Positions 33,354 to 43,253 are shown, numbered from the stretch's first letter. The stretch: DNA of 64,000 nucleotides from Sva-07 sp963828415 (GCA_963828415.1 CAWHEI010000002.1:124001-188000), one strand, 5' to 3'. Program-made: numbers and translations. Notes: generated by a model not told the origin, from the letters alone.

Positions 33354-34586
33354 TCAGCAGACGGCGCGGACGTACGGGTACGGGTTGACGGCGCGGCCAC
33401 CGCCGGGGTGGATCTCGAAGTGGAGGTGGTTGGCGGTGGTGTTGCCCGTGGCGCCGACGTAACCGATCACTTCGCCCTGCGACACGCTGCGGCTCGACCC
33501 TTCCCACCCACTGAGGTGGGCGTAGAAGTACCGGGTTCCGCTGTTGCCGTTGAGCCAGACGGAGTTGCCGCCGAGACGGGTGGTCTTGAACTGCACCGAG
33601 CCGGATTCGACGGCGACCAACGGGGTGCCGCCGGGCGACATCATGTCGACGCCTTCGTGGCTGCGGCCACCGGAGCGTGCGGCGCCCCACGTGTCGCCGA
33701 ACGCGCGAGGCCCGGCGACCGGACACACGATGCCACTGCCGGCGTTCGACGGCGGCGGGCTCTCGGCGACCGGGGTCGGCGTTGGAGCAGCCGCCGGCGC
33801 GGGAGACGCTGCGCCCTGAGCGGCGCTCGACGACCCGGATGACGCACCGGACGGCGATGCCACGGCGATGCTTGCTCGCACGGCGGGCGCCGCGGCAGCG
33901 TTGGCGGCCTGGAGCTGGCGGGCCGCCTCGGCTTCCTGAGCAATCTTGGCTTGTCGCTGGCGTTCGAGTTCGCGCTGCACGGCGACGTCGGCCAGCCGCT
34001 GCTTCTCGATCTCGGCGAGCTTCACGACCTCCGATTCCGCGGCCGCCTTGAGATCCTCGAACTGCTCACGGGCCTGCGTGGTGGCCGCTTGCTGGCGTTC
34101 GAGCTCGGCGCGCTTGGCCCGCACGTCCTTCATCACGGCGTCGAAGTCGTCGAGCTCGACCGAGGCGGCGCCGCGGGCGACCGACGCCTGACGATCGGCG
34201 GTGATGCCGGCGTTGGCCTGGTCGAGGTCGATCAACAGCGGGATCGAGCTGCCGGAGTTGACGAAGCTGCGCTGTGCGTCCTGCTGCAGGCTCGAGCGCA
34301 TCGTGTCGGCCTGAGCCTCGACGGCGGCGAGGTCCTGTTCGGCGGCGGTGATCTCGAGTTCGAGCGTGTCGAGACGCGACTCGGCATCGAACATCGCCTG
34401 CGCTGCGGCATTGGCCCGATCGCGTGCTGCTTGGATCTCCTGGGCGGCGCGAACTGCAGCCGGATCCTGCGCACTGGCCACGGTGAGCGGGACGGCGCTG
34501 GCACCGACGGCGACAGCCAGGATCACGGCCACGGACACGAGCGAACGTCGAACGCCACCCGCCGTCATCCCGCTCATCCTCGACAT
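33354..34586 (-). CDS. Secreted M23-family peptidase with coiled-coil N-terminus
   Basis: A 410-residue cell-wall hydrolase. A signal peptide (SLVSVAVILAVAVGASAVPL then TVASAQ) precedes a long coiled coil (DPAAVRAAQEIQAARDRANA to about residue 215) and an Ala/Pro/Ser-rich linker. The C-terminal LytM domain has SHEGVDMMSPGGTPLVAVES (His and Asp zinc ligands) and HLHFEIHPGG (His-x-His). A coiled coil followed by M23 is the EnvC/NlpD-like plan for septal peptidoglycan cleavage or for activating amidases. Start ATG 34586 or the second ATG at 34574 or 34568. Confidence 0.85.
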   Translation of the reverse strand: MSRMSGMTAGGVRRSLVSVAVILAVAVGASAVPLTVASAQDPAAVRAAQEIQAARDRANAAAQAMFDAESRLDTLELEITAAEQDLAAVEAQADTMRSSLQQDAQRSFVNSGSSIPLLIDLDQANAGITADRQASVARGAASVELDDFDAVMKDVRAKRAELERQQAATTQAREQFEDLKAAAESEVVKLAEIEKQRLADVAVQRELERQRQAKIAQEAEAARQLQAANAAAAPAVRASIAVASPSGASSGSSSAAQGAASPAPAAAPTPTPVAESPPPSNAGSGIVCPVAGPRAFGDTWGAARSGGRSHEGVDMMSPGGTPLVAVESGSVQFKTTRLGGNSVWLNGNSGTRYFYAHLSGWEGSSRSVSQGEVIGYVGATGNTTANHLHFEIHPGGGRAVNPYPYVRAVC

Positions 34587-34670
34587 GGTCGCCGAGCCTA
34601 ACCCAATATGACGGTTTCGTGACGATCGGGTGTCGTTCGGGTGTGGACGCCGGGTGTCAGCGCATCCCGA

Positions 34671-36374
34671 TCATCGAACGACGTCCGTCGCGTACGGGAA
34701 CCACCGCAGGGTCTCGAAGTCGGCGTTGGTCTCGGGCGTCGGCGCCGCGGGCGCACGATCCGCGGAACCTGTGTGGAACAACTCGTGGGCGAATGCGAGA
34801 TGGCGCGCCAGGTCGACGGGCTCACTGTGGCGCCGGTTCTCGAACTGCATCCGGCCGCCGTCGTAGGAGATCTCGTCGAGGCTCATCGACGGGCCACGCG
34901 TGCCACGTCGGTGGTGCCACAACCCGCTGTCCGGTTCGAAGTCGTACTCGTCCAACAGCGAAGCGCCGTGTGAGGCGATCATCGTGACGGCGTCGACGAT
35001 GTAGTCGAAGGTGGCGTCGTCGATGAAGTAGTTGAAGTTCACGCGCACCCACCCGGGCTTGATGCCCTCACAGCCGCGGTTGATCTCCCGCTGGAACTCG
35101 TGCGATCGTTCGAGGTCGATGCCGAGAAGTCGGTGCCCATAGGGGCCGGCACACGAGCAGCCGCCGCGTGACTGGATGCCGAAGACGTCGTTGAGCAACG
35201 CGACCACGTAGTTGTGGTGCAAGAAGCGGTCGCCGTGGCGGATCACGAACGACACGATCGACAGCCGATCGGCCTGGTGGCTGCCGAGCACGTTGATGTT
35301 CTGGTGCTGTTCCCAACGGCCGATCGCTCGCCGGACGAAGTCGGACTCGCGTCCTTCGATCACCTCGGGTCCGACGGCCTCTTTGAGCTGGAACACGAGG
35401 CCGGCCCTGATCGACTCGATGATCGCCGGCGTGCCGGCTTCCTCCCGGTGCTCGATCTCGGGGTGGTAGTCGTGTTCGGCGGTGCTGACGTAGCGGACCG
35501 TGCCACCTCCCGGCACGTCCGGGACCCGGTTGGTGAACAGCTCGCGTCGGGCGACGAGGACTCCGGGCGTCCCCGGCCCGCCGATCAGCTTGTGCGGCGA
35601 GATGAAGATGGCGTCCTTGTAGGCCAGGTTGGGATGGCCGTGCTCGTCGGCACTCGATCCCATGTCGATCGGGACGTACGGCGCTGCCGCCGCGTAGTCC
35701 CACAGCGACAGCGCTCCGTGCTCGTGCAGCAGCGTCGAGACGGCAACGGTGTCGGTGATGATCCCGGTGACGTTCGACGCAGCGGAGAACGAACCGATCA
35801 AGGTCGTGCGATCGCCGTGGCGGACCAACTCGCGCTCGAGGTGGTCGAGGCTGACGTGGCCGTCGGCGTCCTCGTCGATGATCACGACGTCGGCGATGGA
35901 TTCGCGCCACGGCAGTTCGTTGGAATGGTGTTCGTAGGGGCCGATGAACACCACGGGACGTTCCGCGGCAGGGATCGTGTCGGCAAGGTGGTATCGATCG
36001 TCGAGCGCGGAGGGAATCTTCAGCCCGAGCACGCCGAGCAGTTTCGCGACGGCATGCGTGGCACCGCTGCCGCAGAACACCACGGCGTGTTCGTCGCGGG
36101 TCGCGCCGACACAGCGTGCGATGATCTCCCGCGCCTCCTCTCGTAGCCGGGTGGTTTGCAGGCCCGTGCCGGACGACTCGGTGTGCGTGTTCGCGTAGAG
36201 CGGGAGCACGACCGAGCGGATGTAGTCCTCGATGAACGTGAGCGAACGACCTGATGCCGTGTAGTCCGCGTAGATGATCGGCCGTGGGCCGTACGGGCCG
36301 TCGATCACGTCATCGCGTCCGATCACGGACTCGCGGACGTACGCAATCAGAGCGTCGGGGTCGGTGTTGGCCAC
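34671..36374 (-). CDS. Class V aminotransferase-fold protein (cysteine desulfurase-like)
   Basis: A 567-residue PLP enzyme. Near the start are IYADYTASGRSLTFIEDYIR and NTHTESSG, and later the PLP-Lys region DAIFISPHKLIGGPGTPGVL. QSRGGCSCAGPYGHRLLGID contains a Cys pair near the desulfurase active-site loop. The protein is longer than IscS/SufS, with a ~100-residue C-terminal part containing SLLDEYDFEPDSGLWHHRRG. It is not in an isc or suf operon. A cysteine desulfurase or lyase function is plausible; the substrate is unknown. Confidence 0.8.
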   Translation of the reverse strand: MANTDPDALIAYVRESVIGRDDVIDGPYGPRPIIYADYTASGRSLTFIEDYIRSVVLPLYANTHTESSGTGLQTTRLREEAREIIARCVGATRDEHAVVFCGSGATHAVAKLLGVLGLKIPSALDDRYHLADTIPAAERPVVFIGPYEHHSNELPWRESIADVVIIDEDADGHVSLDHLERELVRHGDRTTLIGSFSAASNVTGIITDTVAVSTLLHEHGALSLWDYAAAAPYVPIDMGSSADEHGHPNLAYKDAIFISPHKLIGGPGTPGVLVARRELFTNRVPDVPGGGTVRYVSTAEHDYHPEIEHREEAGTPAIIESIRAGLVFQLKEAVGPEVIEGRESDFVRRAIGRWEQHQNINVLGSHQADRLSIVSFVIRHGDRFLHHNYVVALLNDVFGIQSRGGCSCAGPYGHRLLGIDLERSHEFQREINRGCEGIKPGWVRVNFNYFIDDATFDYIVDAVTMIASHGASLLDEYDFEPDSGLWHHRRGTRGPSMSLDEISYDGGRMQFENRRHSEPVDLARHLAFAHELFHTGSADRAPAAPTPETNADFETLRWFPYATDVVR

Positions 36375-36447
36375 CCCTCCAGTGAATCAGGGTTTCGAAG
36401 GTGAGCGGGGCGGTCCCGGATGCGTTTCATTTACGCTGCCTGTCGAG

Positions 36448-38794
36448 ATGGACACGCCGCGAGCTGATGTCACCGCTGAGCTCGGGCTGACGGCGACCGA
36501 CGTCGCCGAGCGCGTCCGCGCCGGGCGGGTCAACGTGACCCCGGAGCCGCCCGGGCGTTCGTTCGGCCAGATCGTGGCCGCCAACGTGTTCACCGTCGTG
36601 AACGCGATCATGCTCACGCTCTTCGTGCTGGTGCTCGTGTCGGGCAATCCGAAAGACGCACTCTTCGTCGGCGTCGTGGTGTCGAACTCCGTGATCGGTG
36701 TCGTGCAGGAGGTCCGAGCCCGGCGCGAATTGCAGCGCCTCGAGGTCGTCACCGAACCGCGGGCCACGGTGCTCCGCGATGGCGCTACCGCCGAGATTCC
36801 CTCCGACGAGATCGTCCTCGACGACGTGGTCGAACTCCGCCTCGGCGGGCAGGTCGCGGTCGACGGTGACGTGCTCGAGGCGACCGGCCTCCGCCTCGAC
36901 GAATCGATGCTCACCGGCGAGTCATTGCCCGTCCCCAAGGTCGTGGGCGACGCTGTGATGTCAGGCAGTTTCGTGGTGGCCGGCAACGGGCGGATTCGGG
37001 CGACCGCGGTGGGCGCCGACAGCTATGCGAGCTCGCTGGCCACCGAGGCGAAACAGTTCGCCGCGGCGCAGTCGCAGCTTCGTCAAGGCATCGACCGCAT
37101 CCTGCGGTGGCTCACCGTGATCATTCCGATCGCATCGATCTTCCTGTTCGTCAATCTCCTCAGCGCCGAGGACAACTGGCAGGACGCACTGCTCGGCACC
37201 GTGGCCGCTGCCGTTGCGATGGTGCCCGACGGCTTGGTGCTGCTCACCAGCTTGTCGTTCATGGCAGGCATCGTGGCGCTCGCTCGCCGCAACGCGCTCG
37301 CCAAACAGCTCTCGACGGTCGAAGTGCTCGCCCGCGTCGACGTGCTGTGCCTCGACAAGACGGGCACGATCACCACCGGCGAGATCACGTTCGCCGCCGC
37401 CCACGCGGCCGAGGGCCGCACCGACGACGAGGTCCGCAACGGGCTCGTTGCGCTCGCCTCGTCCGATCGTGATCCGAACGCGTCGATGGCGGCGATCGTC
37501 GCGGCGGTCGGCACGGACACGACCTGGGAGGTCGATCGTGTCGAGCCGTTCGACAGCGAACGCAAGTGGTCGGCGGCGTCGTTCGTCGACCGTGGGTGGC
37601 TCTACCTCGGGGCGCCCGACTTCCTGCTCGCCGCCGACGATCCCGCCCGCGACCTCGTCGAGCAGTTGAGTTCCGGAGGCAAACGGCTGCTCGCGGTGGT
37701 GACGTCTCGCCGACGGTCCCGACGGCGATCGTCTGCCCGACGGATCGAGGACGCTCGCGATCATCGAACTCGAAGACGAGATCCGCCCCGACGCTTCCGA
37801 GATCTTGGCCTACTTCGCCGAGCAGGACGTCACCCTCAAGGTCATTTCCGGCGACAACCAGGACACGGTGGCAGCGATCGCCGATCGAGCGGGTCTGGCC
37901 GTCGCCGGCTCACCCGTCGACGCTCGCGAGTTGCCGAGCGACCTCGACGAGCTCGCATCGGCGATGGACGCCGGCACCGTGTTCGGTCGGGTCAAACCGC
38001 AGCAGAAGCAGGCGATGGTGCGCGCGCTGCAGTCCCGCGGTCACGTCGTGGCGATGACCGGCGACGGCGTCAACGATGTGCTCGCGCTCAAGGACGCCGA
38101 CCTCGGCATCTCGATGGGTTCGGGCAGCGAGGCCACCAAGGCCGTTGCCGATCTGGTGCTCACCGACAATGCGTTCTCGAGCCTGCCGACGGTGGTGAAC
38201 GAGGGCCGCAAGGTCATCAACAACATCGAGCGGGTCTCGAACCTCTTCGTCACCAAGGCGGCCTATGCCGTGCTGCTCACGTTCGCGGTCGGGTTGTTGA
38301 ACAGTCCCTTCCCGTTCCTGCCCCGCCAGCTGACCCTGATCGGCACGTTCAGCATCGGCGTTCCCGGGTTCTTCCTCGCGCTCGCACCCGAGGTCGACCT
38401 GATCCGGCCGGGATTCCTCCGACGCGTCCTGTGGTTCTCGATCCCCGCTGGAGTGATCGCCGGCTCCGCAACGCTGGCCGCCTACGAGGCGTCGCTCCAC
38501 ATCGCCGACATCGGACTCGACAAGTCGCGCACGCTCGCCACCGTGACCTTGTTGACGATCGGCCTCGTCGTGTTGGCGGTGGCGAGTCGGCCGCTGCGGG
38601 CCTGGAAACTGGGTCTGGTGGTCGCGATGGGCGCCGGCTATCTCGTGGTGTTCGCCGTGCCGTGGCTTCGCAACTACTTCGAGCTCGACCTGTTCTGGGA
38701 TCCCGCCTGGTTCTACTCAGCGATTGCCGTCGCGGTCGCCGGCGTGCTGATCGTCGCGATCCCCCTCGTGATCCCCACACGAACCCGGCGATGA
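36448..38794 (+). pseudogene. CtpE-like P-type cation ATPase with frameshift near 37700
   Basis: The two halves of one P-type ATPase are in different frames. The first (36448 to about 37704) carries DESMLTGESLPVPKV, the membrane motif MVPDGLVLLTSL and the phosphorylation site CLDKTGTITTGE. The second (from about 37706) continues as LADGPDGDRLPDGSRTLAII, then KVISGDNQDTVAAIA and the hinge MTGDGVNDVLALKDADLGIS, ending with six membrane helices. Changing frame by one base at 37702-37706 restores a continuous ~780-residue protein with all catalytic motifs, like mycobacterial CtpE (Ca2+ or envelope-linked). Either a real mutation or a sequencing error explains it. Confidence 0.8.
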
Positions 38795-38888
38795 GCGAAC
38801 CCGCCGTATACGGTTGTTTGGCTCATCGGTGAGTGGTCGCGGGCGGTTGCGATGAGCGAATCCGCCGTATGCGGTCGTTTCGCTCATC
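38790..38888. repeat. Two tandem 38-bp palindromes between convergent genes
   Basis: Copy 1 (38790-38827) and copy 2 (38851-38888) each start GATGAGCGAA and end with GCTCATC, around a CCGCCGTAT(A/G)CGG centre. They differ at only a few bases. The stop codon of the ATPase lies within copy 1. They separate convergent genes and could fold into two adjacent hairpins. Confidence 0.8.
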
Positions 38889-38912
38889 GGTGAGGCGAGA
38901 GCGAGCTGAGCG

Positions 38913-41267
38913 TCAGTAGCTGCCTTCGGCGTTGCGGTCGATGCTGAGCAGCTGGATCAGGTCCTCGTGGAGCTCCATCCAGATGTCGTGGAACGATCCG
39001 CACATCACGCCGGTGAACATCTTCGTCTCGCCGTGCACGGCGCGGGCGGTCGCTCCCGTGAGCCGGTGGCGGTACGCCCCAAACCGGGGCACCACCTCGG
39101 CGAACCCGTCGAGCACCGGCGCGCACCGCTCGTTGAACCGGTCGAGTTCGCTCAGCCGCTCGGCGTCGTAGGCGGCATCGGTGTGGTCGTTCGGCTCGTC
39201 GCCACGGGTCTGCCACGCCGTGCACAGTTCCTTCAGCTCGGTGTTCAGTTCGAGGAACGGTTCGTACTGCGCTCGCAGCCCGGTGCAGTGCGCCGCGGCC
39301 GCGTCGACGATCTCGGCCGCGTGACGCTCCTTGCCATCGGGCGTCAGCTGCCACAGCTCGCGAGCCTCGAAGAACTTGGTGTGTCCACTCTCGGCAAGTT
39401 CGTTCAAGATCGTCGCGGTCCGGTCGGCATCGACCGTCGACAGCTCGGCGACCGTCGCCGCCGTGCTGAACCCCTTGATCCGCAGTGCATGCAGCACGAG
39501 GAACCGCGCCTCGTCGTCACTCATCTCGCTCACCGGGCTCGTGGTCGCCGCGACGCGCGGCGCGGCGTGGTCGTCGGCCACGTCGGCGGTGAGCCGGTCG
39601 ATCTCGGTGTCGGGAACACGGCCGGCGTCGAGGAGTGCCTGGGCCACGGCGAGACGCGCGATCGGTACCCGGTACGGCGAGCAGCTCACGTAGTCGACGC
39701 CGGCGTCGACCAGGAATCGCGCCGATGCCGGGTCGCCAGCCTGCTCGCCGCAGATGCCGATCTTGATCTCGGGCTTGACCGCACGAGCGTCGGTACACGT
39801 CATGTCGATCAGACGGCCGACACCGTCCTGGTCGAGCTGTTCGAACGGATTGAAGGGGAGTACGCCCGCTTCGAGGTACGCGGGGAGCAGCCGAACTTCG
39901 ACGTCGTCGCGGCTGAAGGCGAAGGTGAGCTGGGTGAGGTCGTTCGTGCCGAACGAGAAGAAGTCGGCGTGCGCGCTCAGAGCGGCCGCGACGAGTGCGG
40001 CGCGCGGCGTCTCGACCATCGCGCCGATGCTGACGACGTCGAAGTCGGCGACCCCGGCCTCGTCGAGCGCCTCGAGCACCCAGCCTCGCGCCATGGCGAG
40101 TTCGTCGGCGCCAATCACCAACGGGATCATGATCTCGACCTTGGGGTCGCGCCCGGCTGCCAGCGCCTCGCCGACCGCTCGGGCCAAGGCTCTCACCTGC
40201 ATCTGGTACACGCCGGGTTTGACGACGCCGAGCCGGACACCGCGGGTGCCGATCATCGGGTTGGCCTCGCGCAGCCGACGGACGGCCGCGAGTTCGGCGC
40301 GTGATTCGTCGTCGAGCGTGCCGGTCGCCTCGGCGACCACGAGGCGCTCGTAGTCGGGAAGGAACTCGTGCAGCGGCGGGTCCAGCAGCCGCACCGTTAC
40401 CGGCAGGCCGTCCATCGCAGCGATGATCGACGCGAAGTCGGCCTCCTGCACGACGTCGAGTTCGTGCAGGATCTCGCGCTCCTGGGTGGGGTCGTCGCTG
40501 AGAATCAGCCGTCGAACCAGGCGGAGCCGCTGCTCGGCCAGGAACATGTGCTCGGTTCGGCACAGCCCGATGCCCTCGGCGCCGAGGTGGCGAGCGTGGG
40601 CAGCATCATCGGCCGTGTCGGCGTTGGCGCGCACGCCGACACGGCCAGCGCGGATCAGGTCGGCCCATCGCAACAGCGTCTCGAGTTCAGGCGGTGCCGT
40701 TCGTGTCGATGCCACGACGGCACCTTCCATCACGTTCCCGGTTCGTCCGTCGATGGAGATCTCGGTTCCCTCCGCGTGGAAGTCGTCGCCGATGCGGATG
40801 CCGCCATCGACCACGACGACGTCGCCGGCGCCGACGACTGCAGGGATGCCCCACCCTCGAGCGACCACGGCGGCATGGCTGGCCAGACCACCGCGAGCGG
40901 TGAGGATGCCACGCGCCGACTGCATGCCGAGCACGTCGTCCGGCGTGGTCTCGGTACGCACGAGAATCACGTCGAGGCCGCGGTCCGCGGCCTCGACGGC
41001 GGCCTCCGCGCTGGTGACGATTCGGCCTGACGCGGCACCGGGTGATGCGGGCAAGCCGGTGGTCAAGATGGTGTAGTCGCCGTTCGGATCGAAGCGTGCG
41101 TGCATGAAGATCGAGAGGTCGGCCGCCGGAATGCGCAAGATGGCGTCGGCGATGGTGGTGTCGGTGAACGGGTCGCAGGCCTCGGTCACCGCGGCCACGA
41201 TCAGTTCGGTCAAGCCGTCGGTGTTCTCGAGCGATGCGTCACCTGTCGGCGCGTGCGTGTTCGTCAC
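38913..41267 (-). CDS. PEP-utilising (PPDK-like) protein lacking the ATP-grasp domain, with C-terminal winged helix
   Basis: A 784-residue protein related to pyruvate phosphate dikinase. It starts near the swivelling phosphohistidine domain: GGLASHAAVVARGWGIPAVV holds the His. The PEP/pyruvate TIM barrel follows, with GIGLCRTEHMFL, NPMIGTRGVRLGVVKPGVYQ, DFFSFGTNDLTQLTFAFSRD and ICGEQAGDP. The usual N-terminal ATP-grasp domain (~340 residues) is absent. At the C-terminus (~600-670) is a winged-helix-like stretch, DDEARFLVLHALRIKGFSTA then ILNELAESGHTKFFEARELW, followed by a helical tail. GTG 41267 has GGAGAAGGGGG upstream. Without ATP-grasp it needs a partner to be a dikinase. Confidence 0.75.
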   Translation of the reverse strand: MTNTHAPTGDASLENTDGLTELIVAAVTEACDPFTDTTIADAILRIPAADLSIFMHARFDPNGDYTILTTGLPASPGAASGRIVTSAEAAVEAADRGLDVILVRTETTPDDVLGMQSARGILTARGGLASHAAVVARGWGIPAVVGAGDVVVVDGGIRIGDDFHAEGTEISIDGRTGNVMEGAVVASTRTAPPELETLLRWADLIRAGRVGVRANADTADDAAHARHLGAEGIGLCRTEHMFLAEQRLRLVRRLILSDDPTQEREILHELDVVQEADFASIIAAMDGLPVTVRLLDPPLHEFLPDYERLVVAEATGTLDDESRAELAAVRRLREANPMIGTRGVRLGVVKPGVYQMQVRALARAVGEALAAGRDPKVEIMIPLVIGADELAMARGWVLEALDEAGVADFDVVSIGAMVETPRAALVAAALSAHADFFSFGTNDLTQLTFAFSRDDVEVRLLPAYLEAGVLPFNPFEQLDQDGVGRLIDMTCTDARAVKPEIKIGICGEQAGDPASARFLVDAGVDYVSCSPYRVPIARLAVAQALLDAGRVPDTEIDRLTADVADDHAAPRVAATTSPVSEMSDDEARFLVLHALRIKGFSTAATVAELSTVDADRTATILNELAESGHTKFFEARELWQLTPDGKERHAAEIVDAAAAHCTGLRAQYEPFLELNTELKELCTAWQTRGDEPNDHTDAAYDAERLSELDRFNERCAPVLDGFAEVVPRFGAYRHRLTGATARAVHGETKMFTGVMCGSFHDIWMELHEDLIQLLSIDRNAEGSY

Positions 41268-41292
41268 GGGTCCCCCTTCTCCCCGCTCGACG

Positions 41293-41886
41293 CTAATCGG
41301 CCGACGGATCCGGCGAGGAGGCCGAGCAGTCCGCCGTCGGGATGCCGCCGATGTCCGAGACGAGTGCCAGCACTCGTCGCTCGATCGCGTCGCGCCGTTC
41401 GTGGTCGACGTCGAGGATCTCGCAGAGGTGTTCTGCGAACAGCGCCCAGCCCAGCCCGAGCGTGGTTGCGACGATGACCGCCTCGTCGAGTTCGGCGGCG
41501 CTCGCATCCGGGCGTGTGGTCTCCAATGCGACGCGCCACGACGGCAGGATCGGGTGGCTCGGATACGGGTCGCCCGGCACGTCGAGCATCACCCGTGCCA
41601 GAGCCCGAGTCAGTTCGCCGCCTCGGCGGAACGCGAGGTCTGCTGGAGGGAAGCCGCTTTCGTCGAGTTCCGCAGCGGCGCGAGCGACGATGTCGCCGAA
41701 TGCCGCCGAGAGCAGCGCCTCCTTGCTGCCGAAGTAGGTGTGGACGAGACCGTGGTTGACCCCCGCTCGCTGAGCGATGTCTCGCACCGACATCGTGACG
41801 CCGCGCTCGAGGATCAGCTGGGTCGTCGCCTCGACCAACGCCGCCATCACGGCATCGCGGCCGGCCGGCTTGTCGGCCTCAGCCAT
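41293..41886 (-). CDS. TetR-family transcriptional regulator
   Basis: A 197-residue regulator. The helix-turn-helix SVRDIAQRAGVNHGLVHTYF followed by GSKEALLSAAFGDIV is typical. The C-terminal ligand domain is divergent. It lies between the P450 gene and the PEP-utilising gene on the same strand. A palindromic site at 45420-45437 in the divergent promoter region of the catabolic cluster is a candidate target. Confidence 0.85.
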   Translation of the reverse strand: MAEADKPAGRDAVMAALVEATTQLILERGVTMSVRDIAQRAGVNHGLVHTYFGSKEALLSAAFGDIVARAAAELDESGFPPADLAFRRGGELTRALARVMLDVPGDPYPSHPILPSWRVALETTRPDASAAELDEAVIVATTLGLGWALFAEHLCEILDVDHERRDAIERRVLALVSDIGGIPTADCSASSPDPSAD

Positions 41887-41913
41887 CGTGCGGTGACGTG
41901 TTGGAGCGATGGG

Positions 41914-43128
41914 TCACCGGTTGAGGATGACCGGAAGGGTGCGCGGACCGCGGACCTGTCCGTTGGCCCACTTGGTCGGCGTGCTCGTGTCGAGCGAGTA
42001 GTGCGGGAACGCCCGCAGCCACTCCTGGAACGCCACGGTGCATTCGAGGCGGGCGAGGTTCGAGCCGACGCAGCGGTGGATGCCGAGACCGAACGCGACG
42101 TGGCGGTTGTTGAGCCGGTCCATGTCGAAGACGTCGGGGTTCTCGAAGGCGGCCGGGTCGTGGTTGGCGGCGGGGAACGTGAGCAGCATCTGGTCGCCGG
42201 GGTGGACCGGGCACCCGCCGATCTCGGTCTCGCCGATCACCTTGCGTGCCATCGTGACCGGCGCGTAGTAGCGCAACACTTCCTCGGTCGCGGTGTTCCA
42301 CAGCATGTCGTCGTCGTCGACGGCCACGAGGCGCTCGACCTGATCGGGGTGTTGAGCGAAGTGCCACAGGCCGGACCCGATTGCACTCCACGTCGTGTCG
42401 ATGCCGGCGATGATCAGCAGGTTGATGTAGCCGACCTTGAGTGGCCAGTCGACCGGCTCGCCGTCGATCTCGGCGTTGGCGACCATGGTCAACATGTCGT
42501 CTTGCGGGTTCGCCAGGCGGTCGTTGAGCAACCCGTCGACGTACTCCTGCATCTCCGCCCCCACGGCCAGGCGCACGTTGTTGTCGCGCGGTGCCAACTG
42601 GAAGTTGCGGTGGATCCAGTCGCGGAACAGGTCGGCGTCTTCCTCGGGGAGCCCGGTGAGCTTGCAGATGCCGTGCACCGGGATGTGCTGCGAGAACTGC
42701 GACGCCGCGTCGGCGGTGTCGGCGCCGTCGAGATCCGCAACGAGCTTGCGGCAGAACTGGCGGAGGTCCTCTTCGAGCGGTGCGACGTGCTTGGGGCTGA
42801 ACGCCGGGAGCAGGAGGCGCCGGTGGCCGTGGTGTTCGGGAGGGTCAGAGGTGATCGGCGGCGCCGGTCGGCGCGGTGCATCCGGGCGACCGACGTTGAC
42901 CCAGATCGAGGAGAAGTGCTCGGTGTCGTTGGCGACCGCTGCGACGGCTTCCATGGTGACCGGCATGAACGCGCGTCCGTAGCGCTCGGTGGTCGCCACG
43001 GGACACTGCTCGCGCACCGAGTTCCAGATCTCGATCGCGTTCTCTCCCCACTGGTCGTCGAGCCAGTCCCAGTCGGTCACCCAATTCTCGACTGGTGGCA
43101 TCTCCACATGGTCGGCCCCGTACGCCAT
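41914..43128 (-). CDS. Cytochrome P450
   Basis: A 404-residue bacterial class I P450. The I-helix is INLLIIAGIDTTWSAIGSGL (AGxDT), the K-helix EEVLRYYAPVTMARKVIGET (ExxR-type), and the heme Cys loop FGLGIHRCVGSNLARLE. Start ATG 43128 with a GGGGGAG ribosome site. An upstream extension over the 52-bp palindrome has no family similarity. It is in the same strand run as the MaoC-like and ACAD-like genes, consistent with hydroxylation at the start of a hydrophobic-substrate pathway. The redox partner is not in the window. Confidence 0.9.
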   Translation of the reverse strand: MAYGADHVEMPPVENWVTDWDWLDDQWGENAIEIWNSVREQCPVATTERYGRAFMPVTMEAVAAVANDTEHFSSIWVNVGRPDAPRRPAPPITSDPPEHHGHRRLLLPAFSPKHVAPLEEDLRQFCRKLVADLDGADTADAASQFSQHIPVHGICKLTGLPEEDADLFRDWIHRNFQLAPRDNNVRLAVGAEMQEYVDGLLNDRLANPQDDMLTMVANAEIDGEPVDWPLKVGYINLLIIAGIDTTWSAIGSGLWHFAQHPDQVERLVAVDDDDMLWNTATEEVLRYYAPVTMARKVIGETEIGGCPVHPGDQMLLTFPAANHDPAAFENPDVFDMDRLNNRHVAFGLGIHRCVGSNLARLECTVAFQEWLRAFPHYSLDTSTPTKWANGQVRGPRTLPVILNR

Positions 43129-43201
43129 TCGTGCTCCCCCTCGATCGGTCTGGGGCAAAGCTAGTCGTCCGACTGAGCACCGACAAGGTCCACCAACCAC
43201 A

Positions 43202-43253
43202 CGTTTGCGTGACAATCCGGGTGACCCGGTCCACCAGGAATGCAACGCAAACG
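43202..43253. repeat. 52-bp interspersed palindrome, copy 4
   Basis: Arms CGTTTGCGTGACA and TGCAACGCAAACG with centre CCGGGTGACCCGGTCCACC. It sits between the P450 start and the MaoC-like stop, within a co-directional run. Length is again 52 bp. Confidence 0.85.
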
